Assembly (NCBI GenBank): GCA_023336815.1
Contig: JAMBLJ010000065.1
Location: 1 to 52,455, forward strand
DNA from: Actinomycetes bacterium
GTDB taxonomy: Bacteria > Actinomycetota > Acidimicrobiia > Spongiisociales > UBA5794
Length of the DNA stretch: 52,455 bases
Direction of reading: 5' to 3'
Below are positions 8,941 through 19,182 of the stretch, piece by piece. The position numbers and the translations under genes were made by a program. Positions within the stretch are counted from its first letter, which is position 1. Each line of letters opens with the position of its first letter. The notes beneath the pieces are model-generated. The model ran no database searches and was not told the origin of the DNA. It saw only the letters and a list, made by a program, of their open reading frames with translations.

Positions 8941-10299
8941 ATGGCACCACACACATATCAGGGAGGTCCCGTGGACCGACAGCGGGAATACGTGCTCAGC
9001 ACCGTCAAGGAACGAGGCATTCGCTTCATTCGTTTGTGGTTTACGGATGTTCAGGGCTTTCTGAAGTCGTTTGCGATCACACCGGCGGAGCTTGATATCG
9101 CACTCGAGGAGGGCGTCTCGTTCGATGGGTCTTCCATCGATGGATTTTCGCGATCTCATGAAGCCGACATGCTCGCCAAGCCGGATCCGTCAACGTTTCA
9201 GATCCTCCCATGGAAGAGCGGAGACGCCGGAGTGGCACGCATGTTCTGCGACATCGTGACACCAGCAGGGGATCCGTTTCCAGGCGATCCACGACATGTT
9301 CTGCGACAGAACGTCACACGGGCCGCCGAACTAGGGTACTCGTTCTATGTCGCCCCGGAGGTGGAGTTCTTCTACTTCGAGGATGCCTCGCCGGACCCCA
9401 AAGTGCTCGACAAGGGTGGCTACTTCGACCTCACACCCCTCGATGTTGCGCAGGAGTACCGCAGATCTACCATCGTCGCACTCGAGAAGTTGGGTATCCC
9501 TGTTGCGTTCAGCCATCACGAGGTGTCTCCATCCCAACATGAACTTGACCTTCGCCATACAGATGCTTTGACCATGGCGGACACGATCATGACGACCCGT
9601 CTCACGGTCAAGGAGGTCGCTATGGAACACGGCATCTATGCAACCTTCATGCCCAAACCGCTGCCGAGGGTTGACGGCAGCGGCATGCATCTCCACCTGT
9701 CTTTGTTCCAGGGAGACGACAACGCCTTCCACGATCCGTCTGGCGAATACGGTCTCTCCAAGGTGGCGAAGGGTTTCATTGCTGGCCTGCTGGCGCATGC
9801 CTCCGAACTGACAGCCGTCACAAACCAGTGGGTCAACTCGTACAAACGTCTCGTCGGTGGCTTCGATGCACCGATATACGAGACGTGGGCACGAAACGAC
9901 CAAAGCGCCCTTGTCAGAGTGCCAGCGACCAGGAGGGGCAAGATCGACTCGACTCGTATCGAGTACCGATCGCCCGATGCCTCATGTAACCCCTACCTTG
10001 CGCTGTCGGTGATCCTCGCCGCGGGGCTCGCGGGCATCGCGAACAACTACGAGCTCCCACCTGAGATGGGTTCTGATGTCCTCGAGATGACATCGGCACA
10101 GCGGCGGGAAGCAGGGATCAGACACATCCCCCACAACCTCAGCGAGGCGATCACAACGATGGAGCGCTCAGAGCTCGTCAGAGACGCACTAGGTGACCAT
10201 GTTTTCGAGTGGTTCCTCAGGAACAAGAAACGTGAGTGGACCCGATACGAACAGCACGTGTCTCGATACGAGCTCGAGGAGTACCTTCCGATCCTGTGA
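8941..10299 (+). CDS. Glutamine synthetase family protein, type I-like
   Basis: GVSFDGSSIDGF, APEVEFFYFE, DGSGMHLHLSL, RVPATRRGKIDSTRIEYRSPDASCNPYLAL; start ambiguous (ATG 8941 or GTG 8971). Confidence 0.9.
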   Translation: MAPHTYQGGPVDRQREYVLSTVKERGIRFIRLWFTDVQGFLKSFAITPAELDIALEEGVSFDGSSIDGFSRSHEADMLAKPDPSTFQILPWKSGDAGVARMFCDIVTPAGDPFPGDPRHVLRQNVTRAAELGYSFYVAPEVEFFYFEDASPDPKVLDKGGYFDLTPLDVAQEYRRSTIVALEKLGIPVAFSHHEVSPSQHELDLRHTDALTMADTIMTTRLTVKEVAMEHGIYATFMPKPLPRVDGSGMHLHLSLFQGDDNAFHDPSGEYGLSKVAKGFIAGLLAHASELTAVTNQWVNSYKRLVGGFDAPIYETWARNDQSALVRVPATRRGKIDSTRIEYRSPDASCNPYLALSVILAAGLAGIANNYELPPEMGSDVLEMTSAQRREAGIRHIPHNLSEAITTMERSELVRDALGDHVFEWFLRNKKREWTRYEQHVSRYELEEYLPIL

Positions 10300-10961
10300 A
10301 TCAGTCACCAACATTCGTAGGGGTCTTCCCCGAGGCGCCCTCGCCCTCGCTGACGTCAGCCTTGCTCGACGCGGGCTTCACACCTGTTCCCGTCGACGGT
10401 GTCGCCGATGCGAGAGACAAACAGCCAGAGGCTGGCTGGAGAGCCTTCGTCGTGGAGGTCGGCAGGGATCCCGACACCGCTGTAAACGTTGCATCCAAGC
10501 TCTGCGAGGACCTCGCAGCAGCTGTCCTCCTTGTCGTCGACCGCACGCTCACAGAAGATCTCATCGACCATAGGGACTTCGATGACTTCATCCTCACACC
10601 GATCGACGCCACCGAGCTACGGATCAGGCTCGCACGGATCGGTCTTCCGGCGAACACACAACGCGACGTGAACGTCATCCAACACGAGGACCTCGAACTC
10701 AACACCGATACCTACCAGGCGACGCTCGGCGGACAACCAACCGACCTCACCTACATGGAGTACGAGCTCCTCCGGTTCCTTGTCGAGAACTCACATCGTG
10801 TTTGGAGCAGAGAACAGCTGCTCTCCAGGGTGTGGGGATACGACTACTTCGGTGGCTCACGAACCGTTGATGTACACGTACGACGCCTCAGAGCGAAACT
10901 GGGCGAAGAACGCGCCTCCTGGATAACAACAGTCCGCTCCGTCGGCTACCGGTTTGGATAG
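10296..10961 (+). CDS. GlnR-like OmpR-family regulator with degenerate receiver domain
   Basis: GTG overlaps the GS stop; C-terminal winged helix LTYMEYELLRFLVENSHRVWSREQLLSRVWGYDYFGGSRTVDVHVRRLRAKL; receiver lacks acidic pair, phosphoacceptor region reads FVVEVG. Confidence 0.8.
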   Translation: MNQSPTFVGVFPEAPSPSLTSALLDAGFTPVPVDGVADARDKQPEAGWRAFVVEVGRDPDTAVNVASKLCEDLAAAVLLVVDRTLTEDLIDHRDFDDFILTPIDATELRIRLARIGLPANTQRDVNVIQHEDLELNTDTYQATLGGQPTDLTYMEYELLRFLVENSHRVWSREQLLSRVWGYDYFGGSRTVDVHVRRLRAKLGEERASWITTVRSVGYRFG

Positions 10962-10970
10962 ATCAGAAGG

Positions 10971-11056
10971 CAGACGACAGACAGCAGATGACAGAACCAC
11001 TGCCCCATCACCTGCCGCTTGTGCTCTGCTATCTGACATCTGTGCTCTGCTATCTG
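10971..11056. repeat. Heptad-period inverted repeat element (CAGANNN family), locus B
   Basis: CAGACGA CAGACAG CAGATGA CAGAACC 10971-10998; opposite strand CAGATAG CAGAGCA CAGATGT CAGATAG CAGAGCA 11056-11022. Confidence 0.9.
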
Positions 11057-11057
11057 T

Positions 11058-13091
11058 CTAGAACTCCACCCACTCGATCTGGTCGAGGGTGTCGATGTCC
11101 GAGGCAAGCATCCCGAGCTCTGAAATCGTGAACAGCGTGTCACCGATCACGAGCGACCGCATGATGGGGGCAGCCCAACCAGGACAACCTTCACACCCAG
11201 GATCGGTGGCGTTGGGGTGTTCTATCACACCGAGCTGCTTGACGCGCTGAGGAGATGCGCTGATGATCACAGCACCCGAGAAAGAGTCGTCCTTCTGGGT
11301 GCGCTCATCCCATGACCATCTCTGCATCGGAAGAACCGAGATGCCCTTCGGAGCCCACCACAAGAACGCGTGCGTATCCCATTCAGCCTGGGACTGCGAG
11401 TCATCGAAGGTCATCCGTGCCAGACGATGCGGGTTCGTTGGGTCCGACACGTCGAACACCGATACCTGTGTCCCCAGCGTCCGTCCCTCATCGGTTGCGT
11501 CCTGGCCAACACCGAGGAGCAGGTCTTCACCGATCGGATGGAGGTAGGCCGAGTATCCGTTGATCTTGAGTTCGCCCGTGACGGTCGGATTCTTCGGATC
11601 CGAAAGATCAACGACGTACAGTGGGTCGACCTGTCGAAAGGTCACCACGTACCCCTTGTCTGCAATGAAGCGTACGGCATAGACACGTTCGTTCTTGCCG
11701 AGACCATCAACCGAGCCGACCACGACCAGTTTCTTCTCATCTCGTTGCAGTGTCACGACCGAGCTGTCTGGTACGTCTGACGAGTTCCACCATGGTGTCT
11801 CGTTGGTCACAACGACCCTGAGCGTTCCCTCGTACTCGTCCATCGACCACTGCGATAGCAGCGTTCCCTCGACGTCGCCGGATGCCACGTACGAGGCCTC
11901 AATGGGATCGGAGATGTCGAACATGTGGATCTGGGTCGTCAAGGTCTCGGGGCGGTCGCCATCCTCAGCGAACGTTGTTATCGGCCACGCCATCCAAGGT
12001 GCCGTTGCGACATACAGACTTTCGCTCGATGCGTACACCGTTTGCCCTTCAGCAAGGAGACCGATCCCGTTCCCTGGCTCAAGACCTTCTCCGAGATCGA
12101 CCGAAAGAATGGTCAACATCGACAGACCTGAGAAGTCGTTTGGATAGCCAACCTGTCCACATCCAAGTAGTGGCCCATCGGATGTAACACCCGACTCGTG
12201 GTCTTCGAGGACGTACCAGGGGACCCAGTTTTCGAGGGTCGAGTCTTCGATGATCTTCTTGTTCGCTTCAGTGGCCTTCTGCTCGGCACGGATTCCGTTG
12301 CCTTCGGGGTAGGTCCATGCGAAACCCGTTGGCTGAGATCGCACAACAACTCTGACCGTTCCATCGGCCAGACGCGATGAGATCATCGACCCATCGAACG
12401 TCAATGTTCGAACGGCGCGCATCGACCCCGCTTCGGACACATCTACCTCGGTGAGAACTGTCCTCTCACTGTTTCCGGGATTTGTGTCTGGTGCGAATCC
12501 CCGACCGAGGAACGGTTCGATTCCGTATCCGCCACCCGATGTCATGACGAGAAGTGTGTCGCCGGAGAGAAACAGTTGCTGCCCCCAACCATCGAGGCTC
12601 ATCGAGTCCACGACCTTTGGAGTCGCTGTCGCGTCGATCCAATACAGACGACCCTGTGCGACGACGAAGATCCTGCTGCCATCCGTCTTTACGAGATCGG
12701 GTTCGTCGATTCCCGCAACCTGGACATTGGTTCCTGAGTAGTCGACACCTTCTATAGACGGTGCTGCCGACGTCCTCGTGCTCGTATCCGCGCCGCCATC
12801 CAGAGTGGCAGACACTTCGCTGAACACAAGATCGTCGGTCGCGTACCGTTTGGAGAACCCATATCCATCAAGACCGTATGGGCCAACACGCTCGATCGCA
12901 TGGTCCTTCGCATAGTCGAGGAACTCGCTACACGACGAGAACGGCTGAACAACACCAGCGGCAAAAACCCCTGCACCCGTCGACCCGAAGCCCCCCGTAT
13001 TGCGCGTATCCGTCCCCACCGGTGCACCTGCTGTACACGCCGCTACCACGATCGCAAACGTTGCAACCATAGCGATTGTGATCCGTCTCAT
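11058..13091 (-). CDS. Secreted lipoprotein with beta-propeller domain
   Basis: Lipobox-like FAIVVAACTAG; VAGIDEPDLVKTDGSRIFVV...YAVRFIADKGYVVTFRQVDPLYVVDLSDPKNPTVTGELKINGYSAYLHPI typical of actinobacterial Beta_propel proteins. Confidence 0.85.
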   Translation of the reverse strand: MRRITIAMVATFAIVVAACTAGAPVGTDTRNTGGFGSTGAGVFAAGVVQPFSSCSEFLDYAKDHAIERVGPYGLDGYGFSKRYATDDLVFSEVSATLDGGADTSTRTSAAPSIEGVDYSGTNVQVAGIDEPDLVKTDGSRIFVVAQGRLYWIDATATPKVVDSMSLDGWGQQLFLSGDTLLVMTSGGGYGIEPFLGRGFAPDTNPGNSERTVLTEVDVSEAGSMRAVRTLTFDGSMISSRLADGTVRVVVRSQPTGFAWTYPEGNGIRAEQKATEANKKIIEDSTLENWVPWYVLEDHESGVTSDGPLLGCGQVGYPNDFSGLSMLTILSVDLGEGLEPGNGIGLLAEGQTVYASSESLYVATAPWMAWPITTFAEDGDRPETLTTQIHMFDISDPIEASYVASGDVEGTLLSQWSMDEYEGTLRVVVTNETPWWNSSDVPDSSVVTLQRDEKKLVVVGSVDGLGKNERVYAVRFIADKGYVVTFRQVDPLYVVDLSDPKNPTVTGELKINGYSAYLHPIGEDLLLGVGQDATDEGRTLGTQVSVFDVSDPTNPHRLARMTFDDSQSQAEWDTHAFLWWAPKGISVLPMQRWSWDERTQKDDSFSGAVIISASPQRVKQLGVIEHPNATDPGCEGCPGWAAPIMRSLVIGDTLFTISELGMLASDIDTLDQIEWVEF

Positions 13092-13156
13092 CAGGATCTC
13101 CTCTCGTTCCCTCGACCATGCGACGGTCAGAAGGTTCCGTAAGGTTCCAGAAATTC

Positions 13157-13867
13157 TTAGGTAGTTCTCACGTCATCGATCGTGGATTCGCCACGAAGCT
13201 CTACGAATACGTAATACACGACCGCTGCTTGCACGACCACGGTGATCGCAGACACGACCACACCGAGCAGGAATCCGACAGCACCTGGTGCGAATCGAAG
13301 GGTTCCGACAACCAGATTGAAAAGTGCAACGGTGACGATGATGCCAAACACGGACCACCACGATCCACGAACGAGTCGAACCGATTCCTTGAACGATGCC
13401 AGCGGGCCTCTTCTCTCGAGAAAGAAGATCGCCATGGATGGGACAAGGCTCACCGCAATCCAGATACCCGGAATGAAAAGAAGGATGAAACCGACTGTCA
13501 TAGCCACCCCTGACACCACCATGAGACCCACAAGGGGAAAGAACCTGGCGAACGTGGTGGAAACGGCGATGTTGATATCGGGGGATCCGGATCGATCTGC
13601 TTCAGCCACCAGGTTCAACATCACCGCGGTGATAACAACACCGAGGAGCACGCTCACCATGGTCCAGAGGAAAAGACCCCCATCTACTCGTGCCGCTCCA
13701 TCCGCGGCCTGATCCAACGGATCGATGTCGAGTTTGTCGAAGTACAGCACCTGAGACAACAGTCCGATCAGTTCGCTGAGGGCACCGATAGCCAGAGCAG
13801 CACCCGCAAGCGTCTGCCACTTCTCCCGTATGAAACGGACCGTCTGTCCAAGAACCTTGCCAACCAC
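13157..13867 (-). CDS. Multi-pass membrane protein of unknown function
   Basis: Several TM segments; GTG start at 13867 (VVGKVLGQTVRFI) with upstream GGAGA preferred over the longer ORF that overlaps the next gene. Confidence 0.7.
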   Translation of the reverse strand: MVGKVLGQTVRFIREKWQTLAGAALAIGALSELIGLLSQVLYFDKLDIDPLDQAADGAARVDGGLFLWTMVSVLLGVVITAVMLNLVAEADRSGSPDINIAVSTTFARFFPLVGLMVVSGVAMTVGFILLFIPGIWIAVSLVPSMAIFFLERRGPLASFKESVRLVRGSWWSVFGIIVTVALFNLVVGTLRFAPGAVGFLLGVVVSAITVVVQAAVVYYVFVELRGESTIDDVRTT

Positions 13868-13951
13868 TGAGCTATCTCCCGCCGCATCGCAGGAGCAAGG
13901 ATACGACGGAGCGGCGTTGCGTAGCAACGTCACTCCGGTGATACTGACACA

Positions 13952-14992
13952 ATGCTGGATCACAACGTCATCGGTGCAGAGTTCGCCGGAGGCAGGGACT
14001 ATTTCAACACAGCAAGTCTCGGGATCCCTCCACGCAGATCGCTGGATGCTCTTCAATCGTCGATTGCCGCGTGGCGGTCGGGACACATCGAACCTCCCGA
14101 CTTCGACAACGACGTCTCGGCCGCGCGGCGATCGTTCGCGTCGCTCCTTTCCGTCCCGGTGGAGTGGGTGGCTATCGGTAGTCAGGTATCGGCGCTCGTC
14201 GGTCTCGTCACGACGACCCTTCGACCTGGTGCAACCGTTCTCTACCCCGAGGGCGAATTCACATCGGTCATCTTTCCCTTCCTCGTTCGCGATGATCTCG
14301 ATCTCGAGGTGAAGTCAGTCCCGCTCGACCGATTGGCCGAAGCGATCGTTCCGGGAGTCGACATTGTGGCGTTCAGCGCGGTGCAGTCATCCAACGGTCG
14401 AGTCGCTGACCTTCCGTCGATCAGACAGGCCGCAAGGACCAGCGGTACCCTGACGTTGGTGGATGCAACTCAAGCAGCTGGGTGGCTTCCGATCAACGCG
14501 ACTGATTTCGATTTCGTTGTCGCAGGAACTTATAAGTGGCTACTGAGTCCGAGGGGTACGGCATTCCTCACCATCCGACCAGAGCTGCGTGACCGCATGC
14601 GTCCACTGTACGCAGGCTGGTATGCGGGCGAGGATCCATGGGAGAGCATCTACGGCGATCCACTCCGTCTCGCGGCGGATGCTCGACGCTTCGACCTGTC
14701 GCCGGGGTGGCTCGCCTGGGTCGGCACAGCACCAGCACTCGCCCTGCTTGGCTCCATCGGTGTGGAGGCGATCCACGATCACAACATCGGGTTGGCAAAT
14801 TCATTGCTGTCCCAACTTGGTTATCCATCGTCGAACTCGGCAATCGTGTCTCTCGACCTGGACCCGAACTTCCCCCAGGCGCGCCTGGACGGGCTCAGGG
14901 TTGCATACCGTGCAGGGCGCCTCAGAGTCGGCTTCCATCTCTACAACTCTGCCGGCGACGTGGCCAGTCTCGTGAGAGCTCTCACCGACTGA
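13952..14992 (+). CDS. Aminotransferase class V family protein
   Basis: YFNTASLGIPPRRSLDAL, TLVDATQAAGWLPIN, AGTYKWLLSPRGTAFL (PLP Lys), RVGFHLYNSAGDV. Confidence 0.87.
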   Translation: MLDHNVIGAEFAGGRDYFNTASLGIPPRRSLDALQSSIAAWRSGHIEPPDFDNDVSAARRSFASLLSVPVEWVAIGSQVSALVGLVTTTLRPGATVLYPEGEFTSVIFPFLVRDDLDLEVKSVPLDRLAEAIVPGVDIVAFSAVQSSNGRVADLPSIRQAARTSGTLTLVDATQAAGWLPINATDFDFVVAGTYKWLLSPRGTAFLTIRPELRDRMRPLYAGWYAGEDPWESIYGDPLRLAADARRFDLSPGWLAWVGTAPALALLGSIGVEAIHDHNIGLANSLLSQLGYPSSNSAIVSLDLDPNFPQARLDGLRVAYRAGRLRVGFHLYNSAGDVASLVRALTD

Positions 14993-15034
14993 CGCCAGGT
15001 GAAGCGACCCAACAACCTGAGCTGCAGGTATCCG

Positions 15035-16546
15035 CTACGAGAAATCGATGCCCTGGGCAAGCGGAAGATCCTTCGACCAGTTGATGGTGACGGTCTGGCG
15101 ACGCATATAGGCCTTCCACGCGTCGGACCCAGACTCGCGCCCCCCTCCGGTTTCCTTCTCGCCACCGAAGGCTCCACCGATCTCGGCACCCGACGTCCCG
15201 ATGTTGACATTCGCGATACCGCAGTCCGAGCCTTCGGCCGACAAGAACAGTTCCGAGTTGCGAACTGAATCGGTGAAGATCGCTGAGGACAGACCCTGAG
15301 GCACATCGTTCTGGACGGCGATCGCTTCCTCGATCGAGTTGACCTCGATCAGGTACATGATCGGACCGAAGGTCTCCTGTTGCACGATCGGCGCTTCTCC
15401 GGGAATACGGACGAGCGTTGGCTCGAAGAAGTAGCCGGTGCCCTCCAAAGCGTTGCCTCCAGCAACAAGTGTGCCGCCCTGTTCGAGAGCGATCTCGAGC
15501 GCCGCCTTCGTGGTGTCGACCGCCTGTTGATTGACCATGGGTCCGATCAGCGTTCCGACCTCAAGTGGATCACCGATCGAGATTTGGCCATAGGCCGTGG
15601 CGAGCTTCTCAGAAAGCGCCTCGATGATGTCCGTATGGACGATCAGCCGGCGAAGCGATGTACATCGCTGACCCGTCGTACCGGCGGCGGAGAACAACGA
15701 CGCCCGAACAACAAGATCGAGATCTGCATCGTCCATGACGGTGATCGCGTTGTTGCCTCCGAGTTCGAGGAGGGAACGACCGAGCCTTTGCGCAACAACC
15801 GTACCAACCTGTTGTCCCATTCTGACGGAGCCTGTGGCGGAGATAAGCGGAAGACGTTTGTCCGCAACCATCGCTTCACCAACAGGATCTACGTCGCCTA
15901 TCGCGAGGTTGAAAACGCCTTCGAATCCCGAACCCTCCATAACCTCGTGGCAGATGTTGGTCACAGCTACGGCACTCAAGGGAGCGATCGGTGATGGCTT
16001 CCAGATCATCGAGTCACCACAAACAGCGGCGAGCATGGCGTTCCATGACCACACGGCAACCGGGAAGTTGAACGCTGAGATGATCCCGATCGGGCCGAGC
16101 GGTTGCCACTGCTCATACATGCGGTGACGCGGCCGCTCCGATGCGATCGTGAGGCCGTAGAGCTGACGCGAGAGCCCAACAGCGAAATCGACTACGTCGA
16201 TCATCTCCTGAACCTCGCCCTCGCCCTCAGCGCGAATCTTGCCTGTCTCCATCGAAACGAGAGCGCCAAGAGGCTCCTTGTAGGAACGAAGGGCTTCGCC
16301 GATCAATCGTACGTACCTCCCACGCTCGGGCGCGGGGACCATTCGCCACTCGGCGAAGGCATTCTGAGATGCGATGACTGCAGCCTCGTAGTCAGCAAGA
16401 TCAGCTTGTCTTACCGTCGCGATCGCCTGTTCGGTCGTTGGATCGATCGACTCGATGGTCGCTCCCCCGCCAGATCTCCAACCTCCCGCGTAGGCACCGG
16501 ACGTGACCGGTGAGATTCCAAGGGCATCAAGTACGTGTTCGCGGTT
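15035..16546 (-). CDS. Aldehyde dehydrogenase, ALDH7 (piperidine-6-carboxylate/aminoadipate semialdehyde) type
   Basis: LELGGNNAITV, TTGQRCTSLRRL, FGGEKETGGGRESGSDAWKAYMRRQTVTINW; start MNREHV. Confidence 0.88.
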   Translation of the reverse strand, partial: NREHVLDALGISPVTSGAYAGGWRSGGGATIESIDPTTEQAIATVRQADLADYEAAVIASQNAFAEWRMVPAPERGRYVRLIGEALRSYKEPLGALVSMETGKIRAEGEGEVQEMIDVVDFAVGLSRQLYGLTIASERPRHRMYEQWQPLGPIGIISAFNFPVAVWSWNAMLAAVCGDSMIWKPSPIAPLSAVAVTNICHEVMEGSGFEGVFNLAIGDVDPVGEAMVADKRLPLISATGSVRMGQQVGTVVAQRLGRSLLELGGNNAITVMDDADLDLVVRASLFSAAGTTGQRCTSLRRLIVHTDIIEALSEKLATAYGQISIGDPLEVGTLIGPMVNQQAVDTTKAALEIALEQGGTLVAGGNALEGTGYFFEPTLVRIPGEAPIVQQETFGPIMYLIEVNSIEEAIAVQNDVPQGLSSAIFTDSVRNSELFLSAEGSDCGIANVNIGTSGAEIGGAFGGEKETGGGRESGSDAWKAYMRRQTVTINWSKDLPLAQGIDFS

Positions 16547-16625
16547 CATGTGGTGCCAACCTCCGGCATCGTCTTCGGTAGGTGCTGAATGCATGGATCA
16601 TCGCAGGGCAACAGCCACACTGGAA

Positions 16626-17009
16626 TCAACGAGCAGCAATGCACTCGATCTCAACATCGAAACCACCGGGAAGTGCTCCCGCCTGGAACGTCGAGCGGGC
16701 CGGTTTCGAATCACCGACGTAGATTCCGTATACCTCGTTCACCGCAGGGAAGTCAGCGATGTCTGAAAGGAAAATCGTCGTCTTCACGATGTCGTCGTAC
16801 CCGAGCCCAACGTCACCGAGAATGGCACCGATATTCTTCATCACCTGATGTGTCTGGGCAGTGACATCCCCGTCGATTGCCGCTCCCGCCGCTGGGTCGA
16901 TCGCGACCATGCCGGAACAGAACACAAAGCCGTTGGCTTCGGTGATCATGCTGTACGGACCCATGGGTTCAGGACCGCTCGGCGCGGAGTGGATAGTTTT
17001 TGGCATCAT
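16626..17009 (-). CDS. Rid family protein
   Basis: GPYSMITEANGFVFCSGMVAIDP...QTHQVMKNIGAILGDVGLGYDDIVKTTIFL...VYGIYVGDSKPARSTFQ. Confidence 0.88.
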   Translation of the reverse strand: MMPKTIHSAPSGPEPMGPYSMITEANGFVFCSGMVAIDPAAGAAIDGDVTAQTHQVMKNIGAILGDVGLGYDDIVKTTIFLSDIADFPAVNEVYGIYVGDSKPARSTFQAGALPGGFDVEIECIAAR

Positions 17010-17089
17010 CGGACCTCGTTTCGTGAGCGAAATACCTTCACGATTCTTGCAGGTTCCCGATGTCACCCGACGGTCGTCGGCCTGGGTTG

Positions 17090-17443
17090 TTAGGAGAAGC
17101 TCTTCCCACAACCACAGCTACCGGTTGCGTTCGGGTTCTCGATAGCGAACCCAGCACCAGACAGACCATCGTCTTTGAAATCGATGGTGGCACCCGAAAC
17201 CATCTCGAGGCTCGCTGCATCCACCGCAACCTTGACACCATCGGTCTCGGTGACGATATCGCTGGCGTCGATGGCTGAGTCGAAGAACATGTCGTAGGCG
17301 TAGCCTGAACAACCCGACCGCTTCACCGCAAGCCGTAGCGCCATATCGGCATCACCCTCAGCTTCGATGAGCGCCTTGACCTTTTCGGCAGCGCTCGATG
17401 TCAGTTCGACACCTTTGGTGGTTGTGAACTCGAGTGCTGTCAT
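17090..17443 (-). CDS. erpA: A-type Fe-S cluster carrier (IscA/ErpA family)
   Basis: LRLAVKRSGCSGYAYDMFFD...DFKDDGLSGAGFAIENPNATGSCGCGKSF (C-x~64-CGC). Confidence 0.9.
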   Translation of the reverse strand: MTALEFTTTKGVELTSSAAEKVKALIEAEGDADMALRLAVKRSGCSGYAYDMFFDSAIDASDIVTETDGVKVAVDAASLEMVSGATIDFKDDGLSGAGFAIENPNATGSCGCGKSFS

Positions 17444-17551
17444 TCGTGTCTCCAGAATCCGCGGTAGCTTGGAACCACCATGATAGGGGAAATCCCTCGC
17501 ACTTTCGACGGATTCGTCGAAACCAGCAATCGCGGCAGATACCATCGGTCC

Positions 17552-18694
17552 ATGGTCACAGAAGCAACAGTGCGAACAGCCCTTGCGAACGTCATCGATC
17601 CGGAGCTCCATACGGACATCGTCGATCTCGGAATGGTCGGTGAGATCTCGATCTCGGACACCATCGCAACGATCGGACTTGCTCTCACTATCGCAAGCTG
17701 TCCGATGCGTGGGCAGATCGAGTCAGACATCATCCGCCGGGTTACTGCAGTGCCAGGGATCGAGGTCGTCCATATCGTGACGTCCGTGATGTCTCAGGAG
17801 CAGCGCTCGACACTCATGGGACGTGCACGACTTCGAGCTCGCGAGACCGCTACGCCCACCGCCGTCAATCCAGCCACAAGGGTGATCGCTGTCAGCAGTG
17901 GGAAGGGCGGCGTCGGCAAGTCCTCGCTCTCAGCAAACATCGCGCTTGCGATCGCCGACCAGGGACACTCCGTTGGCTTGATGGACGCCGATATCTGGGG
18001 ATTCTCAGCACCACGAATCCTCGGCGCTGGTGAGGACAGGCTCGAGGCAAATGAGGATAGAAAGATTGTGCCTACGGTTGCCCACGGTATTCACCTCGTC
18101 TCCACGGGACTTCTTCTCGACGATGAGGACACAGCACTCATGTGGCGAGGACTGATGCTGACCAAGGCTGTCGAGCAATTCCTGAAAGATGTCGCATGGC
18201 CAAACGATCTTGGCTACCTCGTCATCGACATGCCCCCAGGGACTGGCGATGTGCAGATGGCGCTCGCCAGGCTGCTCCCCCAGGCTGAGATTGTGGTGGT
18301 CACGACGCCTCAGGTCGCTGCACAGAAGGTCGCTGCACGAGTCGCAGACATGGCCAAACGTTCGCACATGCCAATCGTCGGTGTAGTGGAGAATATGGCA
18401 GGATTCACAACTGAGTCTGGAGAGCACTATGACATCTTCGGCTCGGGGGGAGGCGAAACGCTTGCAGACGATCTTGGTGTACCGCTGCTTGGTTCTGTTC
18501 CGATCGATCCGCTTGTCGCCTCAGGTGGCGATCGAGGGCATCCGATCATCATCGAACACCCGGGGTCTGCCGCAGCAGTGGCGATCACGGCGGTAGCCGA
18601 GCGGATCACAGAGGTTCTTCCGCCACTCGCCCTTGACAACTGTGTCGGACGCCTCGGTGCGCTCCTCGATGAAATCCCGGTCGTCTCGAACTGA
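17552..18694 (+). CDS. Mrp/NBP35-family Fe-S carrier ATPase
   Basis: N-terminal MIP18-like domain; VIAVSSGKGGVGKSSLSANIALA; DADIWGFS; VIDMPPGTGDVQM. Confidence 0.93.
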   Translation: MVTEATVRTALANVIDPELHTDIVDLGMVGEISISDTIATIGLALTIASCPMRGQIESDIIRRVTAVPGIEVVHIVTSVMSQEQRSTLMGRARLRARETATPTAVNPATRVIAVSSGKGGVGKSSLSANIALAIADQGHSVGLMDADIWGFSAPRILGAGEDRLEANEDRKIVPTVAHGIHLVSTGLLLDDEDTALMWRGLMLTKAVEQFLKDVAWPNDLGYLVIDMPPGTGDVQMALARLLPQAEIVVVTTPQVAAQKVAARVADMAKRSHMPIVGVVENMAGFTTESGEHYDIFGSGGGETLADDLGVPLLGSVPIDPLVASGGDRGHPIIIEHPGSAAAVAITAVAERITEVLPPLALDNCVGRLGALLDEIPVVSN

Positions 18695-18797
18695 GTCCCT
18701 CCGTCACATGAGTAGTTCGTCCGACCCATTTTCGGCACGCTTCGTTCAAGCTCATTTCGGGCATGCCGATGGGATTGAGACACACGAGGGAAAGACT

Positions 18798-19001
18798 ATG
18801 CAGCCACTCCACCACGTTCACGAGAACACTGCGACCTGTTCGAGGCAATCGGGCGACTCCGACCGCGGCTCAGGGGCGATCACCTGCATCATCTGCGCCC
18901 GCCCTCTCGCAGAGCACGAGATAGGTGATCACGACATCAACGTTGTCCAGAAGATGCTGAGCATCGGATTTCCGACACCCGTCGGCGAGCGCCTTTCCTA
19001 G
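18798..19001 (+). CDS. Small hypothetical protein (67 aa)
   Basis: MQPLHHVHENTATCSRQSGDSDRGSGAITCIICARPLAEHEIGDHDINVVQKML...; competing minus-strand ORF, so tentative. Confidence 0.35.
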   Translation: MQPLHHVHENTATCSRQSGDSDRGSGAITCIICARPLAEHEIGDHDINVVQKMLSIGFPTPVGERLS

Positions 19002-19182
19002 AGAATCAGCCAATCGCACAGTTGCTGCACCATTCAGCGCGCCTCGAAGTACGTAGAACGACTCAGAGGGAACGTGCAACAAGAAGTGGGGAGTGATTCC
19101 CGACACTCCGTGTTGCGAAGATCAACGACCGCTGACTGATCGGGGGCTGCATATGGTTCCGCCGGTTCACGCGTCCCTGCCG

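Noticed and set aside
13131-13152. GGTTCCGTAAGGTTCC direct repeat downstream of the membrane protein gene
   Set aside because: Only two short copies, 11-nt spacing not matching the heptad class; likely chance.
18870-19106. 78-aa minus-strand ORF near mrp
   Set aside because: Competes with the plus-strand 18798-19001 ORF; neither has a recognised domain, so not called.
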